Positions 33,339-41,903 are shown, counted from the stretch's first letter. The stretch: 64,000 nucleotides of DNA from Pseudacidovorax intermedius (GCF_003350475.1 NZ_QQAV01000011.1:1-64000); one strand, 5' to 3'. Translations and numbers: made by a program. The notes: a model not told the origin generated them from the sequence alone.

Positions 33339-34525
33339 TGCCGATGGTCGAGCCGTTGTCCCAGACCTCCGGCGGGCTGTCCGCGGACGGTGCACCGCAG
33401 GATGAGGACGCCCGGTGGATGGTACTGGCGCTGGACGAGGCCCGTGCCGCCGCCGCCGCGGGCGAGGTGCCGGTGGGTGCCGTCCTGGTGCGCGACGGCC
33501 GCATGGTGGCCACCGGGCGCAATGCGCCGGTCGCCACCCACGACCCCAGCGCCCATGCCGAGATGGCGGCGTTGCGGGCGGGCGGGCAGGCGCTGGGCAA
33601 CTACCGGCTCGACGGCTGCACCCTCTACGTGACGCTGGAGCCCTGCGCCATGTGCGCCGGCGCCATGCTGCATGCGCGGCTGGACCGCGTGGTCTTCGGC
33701 GCCGCCGATGCGCGCACCGGCGCGGCGGGATCGGTGCTCGACCTCTTCGGCGTCGGCCAGCTCAACCACCACACCGCGGTGCAGGGCGGCGTGATGGGCG
33801 AGGAATGCGGGGCGCTGCTGCAGGACTTCTTCCGCGGGCGGCGTGCCCAGGCCCGGGCGCAGGCGCAGCCGGTGCGCGACGACGCGCTGCGCACCCCCGA
33901 GGCGCGCTTTGTCGGCTTCGACGGGCCGCATGCCTTCTTCAGCAAACCGCCGGCGCTGGGTGGCCTGCGGCTGGCCTATGCCGACCGGGGCGACGTTGCA
34001 GGCGATGGCAGGCAGGACCGGCGCCCCGTGGTGCTGTGCCTGCACGGCGCGGCCCAATGGGGGTACCTGTTCCGCCATCTGCCGGACCTGCTGCCGGGCC
34101 ATCGCCTGTTGGTCCCCGACCTGATCGGTTTCGGCCGCAGCGACAAGCCCAAGAAGGAGGCCCTGCACACGCGCGAATGGCATGCGGAAGTGCTGCGGCA
34201 GTGGCTGGCGGCGCTCGGCATCGGCGAGGTCGGACTGATCCTGCATCCCGACATGAGCGGGCTGGCCGACCTGCTGGCCGGGCAGGGCGTGATCGCTGGC
34301 CCGCGCCTCGTCATTCCGCCCGCGGCGCTGGTGGTGCGGGGTGCGGCCGCCGAGGATGCGGCGCGGGCCTGGGCGGCGCCTTTCCCCGACAAGGGCCACG
34401 AGGCCGCCCTGCGCGCGTGGTCCGCGCGCCGCCGCCCGGTGCAGGACCTGTCCGCCGACGCGGCCCGCGCGCTGGCCGCCCGGTGGCAGGCCCTCGAAGG
34501 GCCGATGGGATACTCCCGCGGGTGA
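33338..34525 (+). CDS. tadA: tRNA adenosine(34) deaminase TadA fused to a degenerate alpha/beta hydrolase
   Basis: A 395-aa fusion. Residues about 25-170 are TadA, which converts A34 of tRNA-Arg(ACG) to inosine: the HAE motif (73-75) with catalytic glutamate and zinc ligands C103/C106 in EPCAMC. From about 190 the chain resembles haloalkane-dehalogenase-type hydrolases (LHGAAQWGYLFRHLPDLLPG, LLVPDLIGFGRSDKPKKE). It stops inside the cap region (AAPFPDKGHEAALRAW), so the strand with the catalytic histidine is missing. A possible nucleophile Asp sits in HPDMSG. The hydrolase half is therefore probably inactive or structural. It is coupled to both neighbours by overlaps. Confidence 0.9.
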   Translation: MPMVEPLSQTSGGLSADGAPQDEDARWMVLALDEARAAAAAGEVPVGAVLVRDGRMVATGRNAPVATHDPSAHAEMAALRAGGQALGNYRLDGCTLYVTLEPCAMCAGAMLHARLDRVVFGAADARTGAAGSVLDLFGVGQLNHHTAVQGGVMGEECGALLQDFFRGRRAQARAQAQPVRDDALRTPEARFVGFDGPHAFFSKPPALGGLRLAYADRGDVAGDGRQDRRPVVLCLHGAAQWGYLFRHLPDLLPGHRLLVPDLIGFGRSDKPKKEALHTREWHAEVLRQWLAALGIGEVGLILHPDMSGLADLLAGQGVIAGPRLVIPPAALVVRGAAAEDAARAWAAPFPDKGHEAALRAWSARRRPVQDLSADAARALAARWQALEGPMGYSRG

Positions 34526-35490
34526 ACAAGAAGCACATCTACATCTACTCCCCCTCCAGCGCCGTGCGCGAGAAGCCGGCCTTCCGCCGCGGCGTGGCCT
34601 GGCTGCGGGCCCAGGGCCATGAGGTGGAGATCGACGAGGCCGCGCTGTCCGCGCACCAGCGATTCGCCGGCGACGACGCCACCCGCATCGCCGCCATCGC
34701 ACGGGCTGCAGCCAGCGGCGCGGACGTGGCATTGGCCTCGCGCGGCGGCTACGGCCTGACCCGGATCCTCGACGGCATTCCCTACAAGGCCGTGGCCAAG
34801 GCCATCGATCGCGGCACGGCCTTCGTCGGCATGAGCGACTTCACGGCCTTCCAGCTTGCCGTGCTGGCCCGTACGGGCGCCGCCACCTGGTCCGGCCCGA
34901 CCCTGTGCGGCGATTTCGGGGCGGAGGCGGGCATCGACGAGATCACCGCCGCCTGCTTCGACGACCTGGTCGAGGGCTACGGCGAGGGCACCGGCTGGCG
35001 CCTGCCGGCACGCGACGAGCTGCCGAGCTTCAAGCCCATCCGCGGCGCCACGCTGTGGGGCGGCAACCTGGCCGTCCTGTGCAGCCTGCTGGGCACGCCG
35101 TACTTTCCGCAGGTGGACAAGGGGGTGCTGTTCCTCGAGGACGTGGGCGAGCATCCCTACCGCATCGAGCGCATGCTGGAGCAACTGCGCCTAGCCGGCG
35201 TGCTGGCCCGGCAGAAGGCGGTCGTGCTGGGCCAGTTCACCGGCTATCGGGCCGCGCCGCACGACCGCGGCTTCAAGCTGCAGACGGTGGTGGAGCGGCT
35301 GCGCAGCCAGATCAAGGCGCCCGTGCTCACGGGCTTGCCCTTCGGGCATGTGCCGACCAAGGTGCTGCTGCCGGTGGGCGGCACCGTCGACCTGGCGGTG
35401 GAGGGCAAGGAAGCCTTTGTCGTCTGGGGTCACGATGTGGGTGGCAGCCGCCATGCCGCACCGCATGACCATCACGGCCACGCGCACTGA
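34522..35490 (+). CDS. ldcA: murein LD-carboxypeptidase (LdcA/MccF, peptidase S66)
   Basis: A 322-aa serine peptidase that trims the terminal D-Ala from tetrapeptides during murein recycling. Evidence: ASRGGYGLTRIL, the nucleophile elbow GMSDFTAFQLAV, the glutamate in FLEDVGEHPYRIERML, and the histidine in GLPFGHVPTKVLLPVG. The start is GTG 34522, overlapping the TadA stop (GTGA), and is followed by NKKHIYIYSPSSAV. It ends with a His-rich tail (HAAPHDHHGHAH), perhaps metal-binding. Confidence 0.9.
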   Translation: MNKKHIYIYSPSSAVREKPAFRRGVAWLRAQGHEVEIDEAALSAHQRFAGDDATRIAAIARAAASGADVALASRGGYGLTRILDGIPYKAVAKAIDRGTAFVGMSDFTAFQLAVLARTGAATWSGPTLCGDFGAEAGIDEITAACFDDLVEGYGEGTGWRLPARDELPSFKPIRGATLWGGNLAVLCSLLGTPYFPQVDKGVLFLEDVGEHPYRIERMLEQLRLAGVLARQKAVVLGQFTGYRAAPHDRGFKLQTVVERLRSQIKAPVLTGLPFGHVPTKVLLPVGGTVDLAVEGKEAFVVWGHDVGGSRHAAPHDHHGHAH

Positions 35491-35538
35491 AGAACCCCGT
35501 CGGCGCGCGACCGGCCGTCGATCTCCGGCCGAGGCCGC

Positions 35539-35874
35539 TCAGGGCATCCGCAGCCCGGCGCGCAAGCGGGGCCTGAAGGCCTCGGAGCGGCCGAAGAGGG
35601 CGTTGATCGGCTGCATCTCCTGCCGTGCGCGCACTTCGCCGCAGGCGGCCATCAGCGCCGCCAGGAGATCCTGCCGCAGATACCAGAGCGCTTCGAGCTC
35701 GCTCGCGTAGGTAACCCGGTCCGCCAGGCGGCGCCACTGCGCCAAAAGGCCATGCCGTTCGAGGGCGGCAAGCATGGCGGCACGCACCTGCTGGAGGGTG
35801 CGCTCGGTGCCTGTCTGCGTGGCCATCTGGGCCGGGGCCCGAAGCCAGCGGGAGATCGCGTTCAAGGACTTCAT
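35539..35874 (-). CDS. hypothetical protein, 111 aa
   Basis: A small, probably helical protein rich in Ala, Leu and Arg. It has amphipathic stretches (TERTLQQVRAAMLAALERHG and ALWYLRQDLLAALMAACGE) and a basic C-terminus (RPRLRAGLRMP). No signal peptide or membrane helix. I do not recognise a family. It is an isolated minus-strand gene between ldcA and the cyclase gene. The coding bias is normal for the window, which supports it being real, but confidence is moderate. Confidence 0.55.
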   Translation of the reverse strand: MKSLNAISRWLRAPAQMATQTGTERTLQQVRAAMLAALERHGLLAQWRRLADRVTYASELEALWYLRQDLLAALMAACGEVRARQEMQPINALFGRSEAFRPRLRAGLRMP

Positions 35875-36071
35875 GGAGTGATGCGAGGTCGCCTGACGAA
35901 CACCTTACGCAGCGGCGCAGTTCACTGCAATGTAGATAAAAGTTTCCACAAATTTGCCTTTCCATCTGGCTCTGGACAAGGCGCGGGCATTCCACGCGAA
36001 TCCAGGGGAAACTTCGCGCCGCCCAAGCGGGGATCAAGGTGTCATTGTGGACAAAGCAACATCCAAAGCAG

Positions 36072-36085
36072 TTGACTTAAGTCAA
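36072..36085. promoter_or_regulatory. perfect palindrome TTGACTTAAGTCAA upstream of the cyclase-FHA gene
   Basis: A 14-bp perfect palindrome 73 bp before the ATG at 36158, followed by a second inverted repeat AATTG-N7-CAATT at 36126-36142. The 284-bp gap from 35875 is less G+C-rich than its surroundings and has a GCAGT-TC-ACTGC repeat at 35917-35928. These are candidate operator sites; the regulator is unknown. Confidence 0.4.
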
Positions 36086-36157
36086 TCCCGGCCCCGCACT
36101 CGCGCGATTTCGTACGTCTGGAGATAATTGCTGGAAACAATTCGTTGAACTTTGACG

Positions 36158-37108
36158 ATGGCAACCACGGTCGTTTTCGCGGACCTGACCGGCAGCACGC
36201 GGGTTTTCGAGGCGATGGGCAACGCCCGGGCCACCGACACCGTCACCCGGCTGGTGCAGTGGGTGGGGGACGTGTGCGAAGCCCATGGCGGCCGGGTGAT
36301 CAAGAAGTTGGGCGACGGCATCTTCGCGCTCTTTCCGGCGGGCGCGCCGGCCATCGCCGCCATGCTCGAAGTGCAGCGCAGCCACCACAAGCGCCTGCTC
36401 AAATGGCCCGAGGCCTTGCGCATGGACCTGCAGATCGGTATCGCCAGCGGCGAGGTGGTCGAGGTCGATGGCGACTTCTATGGCGACGCGGTCAACGTGG
36501 CCTCGCGGCTGAGCGATCTGGCTGGTCCCGGCCAAATCTGGGCAACCGAATCGGTGGTGGACCAGCGCATCGGCCCCGAGGTGCGGCATCGCAGCCTGGG
36601 CCCGATCAGCATCCGCGGCCGGCAGGAGACGCCGACCGTCCACCGCATCGACTGGCAGGACGAGGTGGTGGACCTGCTCACGCTGCCGGCGGCGCTGTCG
36701 ACGCTGGCGCGCCCCGGCATCGACACGGCCTTCGGGCAGATCGAGCTGTCGTGGCTGGACGTGCATGCCGCCTTCGGCGCGCGCGACCTGCCCATCCACC
36801 TGGGCCGGGTGAACGAGGCCGATTTCGTGGTCAACGATCCGCGGGTCTCGCGCCTGCATGCGCGCATCGAGGCCCGCAACGGCAGCTGCATCCTGACCGA
36901 CGTGAGCAGCTACGGCACCTGGGTGCGCTTCCGCGATGCCGACGGCAGCAGCAGCGAGGTCGCGCTGCGCCGGGACGAGTGCATGCTGCATGGCAGCGGC
37001 GAGATCAGCCTGGGTGCGCCGCTGTCGGACTTCACCGCGCCGACCATCAGCTTTCACACGGCCGGCGGCCGGGTGCAGCTGGCGATGAAGGCAGAAGCCT
37101 CGCAGTGA
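36158..37108 (+). CDS. class III adenylate/guanylate cyclase with C-terminal FHA domain
   Basis: A 316-aa soluble protein. Residues about 5-165 are a class III nucleotide cyclase: first metal Asp in FADLTGSTRVFEAMG, second in KKLGDGIFALF, and the N/R pair in GDAVNVASRLSDLAGPG, so catalysis looks intact. Residues about 210-300 form an FHA phosphothreonine-binding domain: LGRVNEADFVVNDPRVSRLHARIE and SSYGTWVRF (SRLHAR and YGTW). Cyclase activity may thus be tied to a Ser/Thr kinase, none of which is in the window. The start ATG 36158 was preferred over a TTG six nt upstream. Confidence 0.9.
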   Translation: MATTVVFADLTGSTRVFEAMGNARATDTVTRLVQWVGDVCEAHGGRVIKKLGDGIFALFPAGAPAIAAMLEVQRSHHKRLLKWPEALRMDLQIGIASGEVVEVDGDFYGDAVNVASRLSDLAGPGQIWATESVVDQRIGPEVRHRSLGPISIRGRQETPTVHRIDWQDEVVDLLTLPAALSTLARPGIDTAFGQIELSWLDVHAAFGARDLPIHLGRVNEADFVVNDPRVSRLHARIEARNGSCILTDVSSYGTWVRFRDADGSSSEVALRRDECMLHGSGEISLGAPLSDFTAPTISFHTAGGRVQLAMKAEASQ

Positions 37109-37123
37109 GCCGCCGCGGGCGGC
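37109..37123. terminator. hairpin between convergent cyclase-FHA and Lrp-like genes
   Basis: GCCGCC-GCG-GGCGGC begins right after the cyclase stop codon in a 25-nt convergent gap. It could end one or both transcripts; no T-run. Confidence 0.4.
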
Positions 37124-37133
37124 GTTGCGGCGC

Positions 37134-37610
37134 TCAACGGTCCACCGGCAGGACCAGCGTCTCCTTGACCTCTTCCATTACCACGTAGCTGTGCGACTCG
37201 GCCGGCACGGGCAGCTTCTTGAGGATGTCGCCCAGCAGGTGCCGGTATTCGCCCATGCCGCGCAGCCGGGCCTTGACGAGGTAGTCGAAGCCGCCCGAGA
37301 CGAGGTGGCATTCCAGCACCTCGGGCATGTGCAGCAGCTCGTTGCGGACCTTGTCGAAGACATCGGCCGACTTGGACGAGAGCTTGATCTCCACGAACAC
37401 CAGCAGCATCTTGCCCAGCGCCTCGGGCGCCACACGGGCGTGGTAGCCGCTGATGACGCCCGTGCGCTCCAGCCGCTTGACCCGCTCCGAGCAGGGCGAG
37501 GTCGACAGGCCCACGCGCTGCGCGAGGTCGGTGATGGCGATGCGGCCCTCACGCTGGAGGATGTCCAGGATCTTGCGGTCGATGCGGTCCAGGGTGGCGA
37601 AGTCGGGCAT
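37134..37610 (-). CDS. Lrp/AsnC family transcriptional regulator
   Basis: A 158-aa regulator. The N-terminal HTH is at about 8-60 (LDRIDRKILDILQREGRI, LAQRVGLSTSPCSERVKRLE) and the RAM ligand-binding domain follows (LLVFVEIKLSSKS, VLECHLVSGGFDYLVKARL). The sequence is close to the true Lrp subgroup of Pseudomonas and Burkholderia. It is divergent from dadA, and DadR/Lrp-type regulators that sense alanine control dadA in gamma- and beta-proteobacteria (known), so it is probably the dadA regulator. Confidence 0.93.
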   Translation of the reverse strand: MPDFATLDRIDRKILDILQREGRIAITDLAQRVGLSTSPCSERVKRLERTGVISGYHARVAPEALGKMLLVFVEIKLSSKSADVFDKVRNELLHMPEVLECHLVSGGFDYLVKARLRGMGEYRHLLGDILKKLPVPAESHSYVVMEEVKETLVLPVDR

Positions 37611-37670
37611 GTCGTCGGGCCGGCGGGCCGATCCACAGGGTTGGTCAGCGGATTTTGCTGCAGATCACCA

Positions 37671-37689
37671 GAAGAACCATCAAATCTTC
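37671..37689. promoter_or_regulatory. candidate Lrp-type site GAAGA-N9-TCTTC upstream of dadA
   Basis: A 5-bp inverted repeat with a 9-bp spacer in the divergent gap between the Lrp-like gene and dadA, 65 bp before the dadA ATG. A further small hairpin GACTC-TTG-GAGTC lies at 37719-37731 in the probable dadA leader. Confidence 0.35.
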
Positions 37690-37753
37690 GGGCGCGGCCT
37701 GAATAAAGTCCTGCAATCGACTCTTGGAGTCTTCTTTCTCAGCGGGATTGGCC

Positions 37754-39055
37754 ATGAAAGTCATTGTTCTCGGCGGCGGTGTGATCGGCACGACCACGGC
37801 CTACTACCTGGCCCGTGCGGGCGCCCAGGTGACGGTGCTGGAGCGCCAGCCCGGCGCCGCACTGGAGACCAGCTTCGGCAATGCCGGTCAAGTGTCCCCG
37901 GGCTATTCCACGCCCTGGGCCGCGCCCGGCATTCCGTTCAAGGCGCTCAAGTGGATGTTCCAGAAGCATGCGCCGCTGGCCATCCGCGCCGACGGCAGCC
38001 TGTTTCAGCTGCGCTGGATGGCCCAGATGCTGCGCAACTGCTCGGCCGAGCGCTACGCCGTCAACAAGGAACGCATGATGCGCGTGGCCGAATACAGCCG
38101 CGACTGCCTGCGCAGCCTGCGTGCCGACACCGGCATCGACTACGAGCAGCGCACCGGCGGCACGCTGCAGCTCTTCCGCAAGCAGCAGCAGCTCGACGCC
38201 GTGCAGCGCGACATCGCCGTGCTGCAGGAATGCGGCGTTCCGTACGAACTGCTGGACCGCGAAGGCCTGGCCCGTGTGGAACCCGCACTGGCGCGCACCG
38301 GCGGCGGCCTGGTCGGCGGCCTGCGCCTGCCCAATGACGAGACCGGCGATTGCCATCTCTTCACCACCCGCCTGGCCGAACTGGCCAAGGGCCTGGGCGT
38401 GGAGTTCCGCTACGGCAGCAACGTGCAGGCGCTGGGCACCGACGGCGGCCGCATCAGCGGTGTGCAGGTCGACGGCCAATGGCTGGAAGCCGACCGCTAT
38501 GTGCTGGCCTTCGGCAGCTACTCCCGCGCGCTCATGGAGCCGCTCGGCCTGGACCTGCCGGTCTACCCGGTCAAGGGCTACTCGCTGACCGTGCCGCTGG
38601 TGGACGAATCGCTGGCACCCCAGTCCACCGTGCTGGACGAGACCTACAAGATCGCTGTGACCCGCTTCGCCGACCGCATCCGCGTCGGCGGCATGGCGGA
38701 GCTGTCGGGCTTCGACATGAGCCTGAAGCCGGCGCGCCGCGCCACCCTGGAGAAGGTGGTGGGCGAGCTCTTCCCGGGCGGCGACCTGCCGGCCGCGAGC
38801 TTCTGGACCGGTCTGCGCCCGATGACGCCGGACAGCACGCCCATCATTGGCGCCACGCGCTGGGGCAATCTGTTCCTCAACACCGGCCACGGCACGCTGG
38901 GCTGGACCATGGCCTGCGGTTCCGGCAAGCTCACCGCGGACTTGGTGACCGGCCAGCGGCCGGAGATCAGCACGGACGGCCTGGCGGTGGACCGTTATGC
39001 CGGCGGCCGTCAGGTGCTCCAACGGCCGCACTCGGCTGGGGTTCAGCCCGCCTGA
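37754..39055 (+). CDS. dadA: D-amino acid dehydrogenase small subunit (DadA)
   Basis: A 433-aa FAD-dependent oxidoreductase that deaminates D-amino acids, mainly D-alanine, to 2-oxo acids and feeds electrons to the respiratory chain. Seen: the FAD motif [19 protein letters not shown] at the very N-terminus, [22 protein letters not shown] ([17 protein letters not shown]), GDCHLFT and the C-terminal [17 protein letters not shown] 37754 starts the FAD motif; an upstream in-frame start would add ten residues. Divergent from an Lrp-like regulator. No alanine racemase (dadX) is next to it here. Confidence 0.95.
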   Translation: MKVIVLGGGVIGTTTAYYLARAGAQVTVLERQPGAALETSFGNAGQVSPGYSTPWAAPGIPFKALKWMFQKHAPLAIRADGSLFQLRWMAQMLRNCSAERYAVNKERMMRVAEYSRDCLRSLRADTGIDYEQRTGGTLQLFRKQQQLDAVQRDIAVLQECGVPYELLDREGLARVEPALARTGGGLVGGLRLPNDETGDCHLFTTRLAELAKGLGVEFRYGSNVQALGTDGGRISGVQVDGQWLEADRYVLAFGSYSRALMEPLGLDLPVYPVKGYSLTVPLVDESLAPQSTVLDETYKIAVTRFADRIRVGGMAELSGFDMSLKPARRATLEKVVGELFPGGDLPAASFWTGLRPMTPDSTPIIGATRWGNLFLNTGHGTLGWTMACGSGKLTADLVTGQRPEISTDGLAVDRYAGGRQVLQRPHSAGVQPA

Positions 39056-39094
39056 GCGCAGCACGCATGAGCGGGGCCGCGCGAAGCCCCAGAT

Positions 39095-39126
39095 GCAGAA
39101 CGCCGGCCCCGGGGCCGGCGTTCTGC
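39095..39126. terminator. 32-bp perfect palindrome between convergent dadA and esterase genes
   Basis: The two 16-nt halves (39095-39110 and 39111-39126) are exact reverse complements with no loop; folded RNA would make a very stable GC-rich stem. It is located midway between two convergent genes, so probably a bidirectional terminator. Confidence 0.65.
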
Positions 39127-39175
39127 CGTCATGGCGGCGGGCGACGCGGCTGCTCGCGCTGCCTGCCGCGGACGA

Positions 39176-40702
39176 TCACTGCGGGCAGGGGGCGGCGCCT
39201 GCCAGCAGGGTCCGGATTCCGGCCACCTGCTGGCTGTCGTCCTGGCCGACGGCGTTGTTGGTGAAGGCACAGCCATAGCTGGTGTTGGCGACCGTGCCGG
39301 CCGTCAGCACGTCGTCGCCAGTGGGCTTCACGCCGTCGCGCTCCCACTTGATCATGGCGTCGAAGGCGGCGACCTGTTCCGCGACCGTGAAGTCGCAGTG
39401 CGTGATGCCGCGGATGGCCCGCTGCACCAGCCAGTTGCCATTGCCTTTGGCCACCACGCGCTGGCGGTAGATCTGCTCCATGCTGAAGGGCACGAACAGG
39501 TCGCCCAGCGTGTGCAGCGTCACCACCGGAATCTTGATGTCGCCGTTGTTGCGTGGGATCCAGCGCAGGCCGTCGCGGCGCAGGCGATTGGCGTCAGTGT
39601 CGGCCGTGAGCTTCTGCACCGATGCGTTCAGCGCGGCCGAGGCCGTCGTGTTGCCGTCGATGGTGTACGTGAAGCGGTTGGTGTCCGTCACGTTCTTGTT
39701 CAGGATGCCCGCGACCGTCCCGTCGCTGCCAAACAGGCCCAGAGGCGCCTGGAAGGAGCCGCCCTGGGTGAAACCGATGTCGAACAGTGGCCGCTGGCCG
39801 CCGGTCAGGTTCTTGATGACCGAGGCGTATTGCAGTCCCAGCGGTGAGGTGGGCGTGAGCGTGGTCGCCGTGACGCTGGAGAACAGCTGGCCGAGCACCA
39901 GGTTCTGGATGTCGCTCCAGTTGGTCAGCGGGTACTTGGGTACACCGGCCAGGGCCTGGGCCGTGAGTTGCGCCGCCGAGAAGTAGTCGAACAGCTCGGT
40001 GTCGCCCAGCACGCCGCACATGGGCACGGCGCCGGCGTAGCTCACCTTGTTGCGGGCCGTGGCCAGGGTCTCGGCCTCGATGGCCGACGCCGTGATGTGC
40101 CCACCCATCGAATGCCCGGTGATGTAGATGCGCGAGGGCGCCGCCAGCGTGCGACCACGGGCCTTGGCGATGTCGTTGAAGGCCAGCGCCAGTGCGTTGG
40201 TGTCTTCCACGCCGGCGCGCACGTCGTAGTAATTCTTGGTGTAGCTGGACGCGGCCCAGGCATAGCCGTTCTGGATCAGGTAGCGGCGGATCGACGGGTT
40301 GCTGACCGCCAGCGTGTTGCCCGTGCCGGCATAGCCGTGGGCATACATCACCAGCTTGCCGTTCCAGTTGGTCGGCACTTCGACGCGGTAGGCCGCGCCA
40401 CCCATCACCCCCGCCCAGCGGCTGGTGGTGGTGACGTCGACGGTGTCGCCCGGCGCGGCGGCCAGTGCGGTGAAGGTGGTCGCCGTGGGTTCGGCAGGGA
40501 CGAAGCTGTTGCGGCTGTCCTGAGGACGCGTCTCTTCGGGCACGGGCGCGGGGGCCGGCGTGGGCGCAGGGGCCGGTGCGGGGCTGGGCGCGGGAATGGG
40601 TGTGAAGGCGACGTTCGATCCGCCGCCACCGCCGCACGCGCTCAGGGCAAGGACGGCCGCGGCCGCGATCAGCCGCAGCGGCTGGCTCTGGAATGCATCC
40701 AT
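39176..40702 (-). CDS. alpha/beta hydrolase lipoprotein (esterase-like)
   Basis: A 508-aa exported lipoprotein. Lipobox LSAC places the lipidated cysteine at residue 23, followed by a glycine run and an Ala-Pro-rich linker (about 35-60) that would hold the enzyme off the membrane. The hydrolase domain has YITGHSMGGHITAS with the nucleophile serine, and late GITHCDF with a probable catalytic histidine; KLVMYAHGYAGTGNT is the oxyanion strand. The family is not certain: it resembles secreted esterases or polyhydroxyalkanoate-oligomer hydrolase-like proteins. A weak promoter lies upstream. Confidence 0.82.
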   Translation of the reverse strand: MDAFQSQPLRLIAAAAVLALSACGGGGGSNVAFTPIPAPSPAPAPAPTPAPAPVPEETRPQDSRNSFVPAEPTATTFTALAAAPGDTVDVTTTSRWAGVMGGAAYRVEVPTNWNGKLVMYAHGYAGTGNTLAVSNPSIRRYLIQNGYAWAASSYTKNYYDVRAGVEDTNALALAFNDIAKARGRTLAAPSRIYITGHSMGGHITASAIEAETLATARNKVSYAGAVPMCGVLGDTELFDYFSAAQLTAQALAGVPKYPLTNWSDIQNLVLGQLFSSVTATTLTPTSPLGLQYASVIKNLTGGQRPLFDIGFTQGGSFQAPLGLFGSDGTVAGILNKNVTDTNRFTYTIDGNTTASAALNASVQKLTADTDANRLRRDGLRWIPRNNGDIKIPVVTLHTLGDLFVPFSMEQIYRQRVVAKGNGNWLVQRAIRGITHCDFTVAEQVAAFDAMIKWERDGVKPTGDDVLTAGTVANTSYGCAFTNNAVGQDDSQQVAGIRTLLAGAAPCPQ

Positions 40703-40775
40703 GGGGTGTCTCCGTGTTGTCTTGACTGTGCCGCCCTCGAAGCGGCGCGCCAGCCTATCGCGGCGACTGAACGGG

Positions 40776-40805
40776 TTCCTAGGGATTTGCCCGCGCGCCT
40801 GTCAA
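40776..40805 (-). promoter_or_regulatory. possible sigma-70 promoter for the esterase gene
   Basis: On the minus strand TTGACA (40805-40800) is followed after 18 nt by TAGGAA (40781-40776), about 75 nt before the esterase ATG. The -35 is perfect and the -10 is poor. The rest of the 200-nt gap to the transglutaminase gene shows nothing else. Confidence 0.35.
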
Positions 40806-40884
40806 GTTGGGGACCGGTCCTACAGGCGCTGCCGTTCCGGAAAGATGGGCCTTGCCTCCGCCCGCCCGTGCGCGCTTTGTCGCC

Positions 40885-40898
40885 CGGCTCGGGAGCCG
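40885..40898 (-). terminator. short hairpin after the transglutaminase-like gene
   Basis: CGGCT-CGGG-AGCCG lies 4 nt beyond the stop codon (minus strand) and could mark the 3' end of the yggX-mnmC-transglutaminase transcript. The stem is only 5 bp. Confidence 0.3.
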
Positions 40899-40902
40899 CA
40901 CC

Positions 40903-41817
40903 TCAATCGCGGCGCTTGGTGACCTTCACGACGACCTCCATGCCGGCATAGGCCTCGGGTTCGCCGAACCAGCTGCCTGCGATGGGCGGTGCCTGGGCCG
41001 GGTCGCGTGCCACGCCCACGCGGATCAGTCGCCCGCTGCCCATGATGTTGTTGGTGGGGTCGAAGGCCACCCACCCGGCGCCGGGCAGGTAGGCCTGCAG
41101 CCAGGCATGCGTGCTGCCTGCCCCGACGATGCGCTCGGCGGGGCCGTCCTGGTCCTCCTGCGCGTCGCTGCCTCCGTCGAGCATCGGGTCGTAGAGGTAG
41201 CCCGAGACGAAGCGGGTCGCGATGCCGAGCCGCCGCGCGGCCTCCATCATGAGCAGGGCGTAGTCGCGGCAGCTGCCGCCGCCGATGGCCAGCGTCTCCA
41301 GCGGCGTCTGGGTGCCTTCCTCCTCGCGGGCCTGGTAGCTCAGGCTCTGGTTGATGTGGGCATTCATGCGTGTGAGCGTCTCGCGCGTGCTGTTGGGCGC
41401 ATCGGTGTGCAGGAACTGGTGCGCCCAGCGGATCAGCGTGCCGTCCGGGTCGTCGTGGTGCGGACGCAGGTAGTGCTCCAGGTCCAGCCGTTCCTGCAGC
41501 GAATAAGCGAAGGGCAGGAACTCCGCGCCAGGGTCCAGCTGCAGTTCGTCCTCCGGTGCCGGCACATGCTCGATGGTGAAGGCGCAGGCGATCGTCAGCT
41601 CGGCCGCCGGCTCCTTGGGCTGGACCAGCGCGACCGAGTTGGAGTGCGGGTCCTGGATCAGCCGCACATGCGCCTCGGGGCTGACCTGCAGGTCGGTGGC
41701 CAGCACGCGCAGGTCGTGGCTGTCGCGGGGGCGGAACATCACGCGGTGCAGGCCGAAGTTCACCGCCTCGTGGTAGCGATAGGTGGTGGTGTGCAGGATG
41801 TCGTAGCGGGTGGCCAT
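40903..41817 (-). CDS. transglutaminase-like cysteine protease family protein
   Basis: A 304-aa protein. It opens with the bacterial transglutaminase N-domain (RYDILHTTTYRYHEAVNFGLHR, given in part: HTTTYRYHEAV) and carries the catalytic triad: Cys in GGGSCRDYALLMMEAARRLG, His in GSTHAWLQAYLPGAGW, and Asp in VAFDPTNN. Such proteins are often found with circularly permuted ATP-grasp genes; none is adjacent here. Function is probably proteolytic or amide cleavage. The start MATRYDIL at 41817 fits the family better than an upstream ATG at 41880. Confidence 0.88.
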   Translation of the reverse strand: MATRYDILHTTTYRYHEAVNFGLHRVMFRPRDSHDLRVLATDLQVSPEAHVRLIQDPHSNSVALVQPKEPAAELTIACAFTIEHVPAPEDELQLDPGAEFLPFAYSLQERLDLEHYLRPHHDDPDGTLIRWAHQFLHTDAPNSTRETLTRMNAHINQSLSYQAREEEGTQTPLETLAIGGGSCRDYALLMMEAARRLGIATRFVSGYLYDPMLDGGSDAQEDQDGPAERIVGAGSTHAWLQAYLPGAGWVAFDPTNNIMGSGRLIRVGVARDPAQAPPIAGSWFGEPEAYAGMEVVVKVTKRRD

Positions 41818-41883
41818 GGGGCGATGGTAGGCAGGCGCGATGAAACCAGGGCGATGGGCAGGCCGACACAAGGGGCGCATCGG

Positions 41884-41903
41884 CTGGCGCCGTTCAGCGC
41901 CAG
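41884..41903 (-). terminator. hairpin spanning the mnmC stop codon
   Basis: CTGGCGC / GCGCCAG, 7 bp with a 6-nt loop containing the mnmC stop. It may attenuate or process the transcript before the transglutaminase gene, 76 nt further on. Confidence 0.35.
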
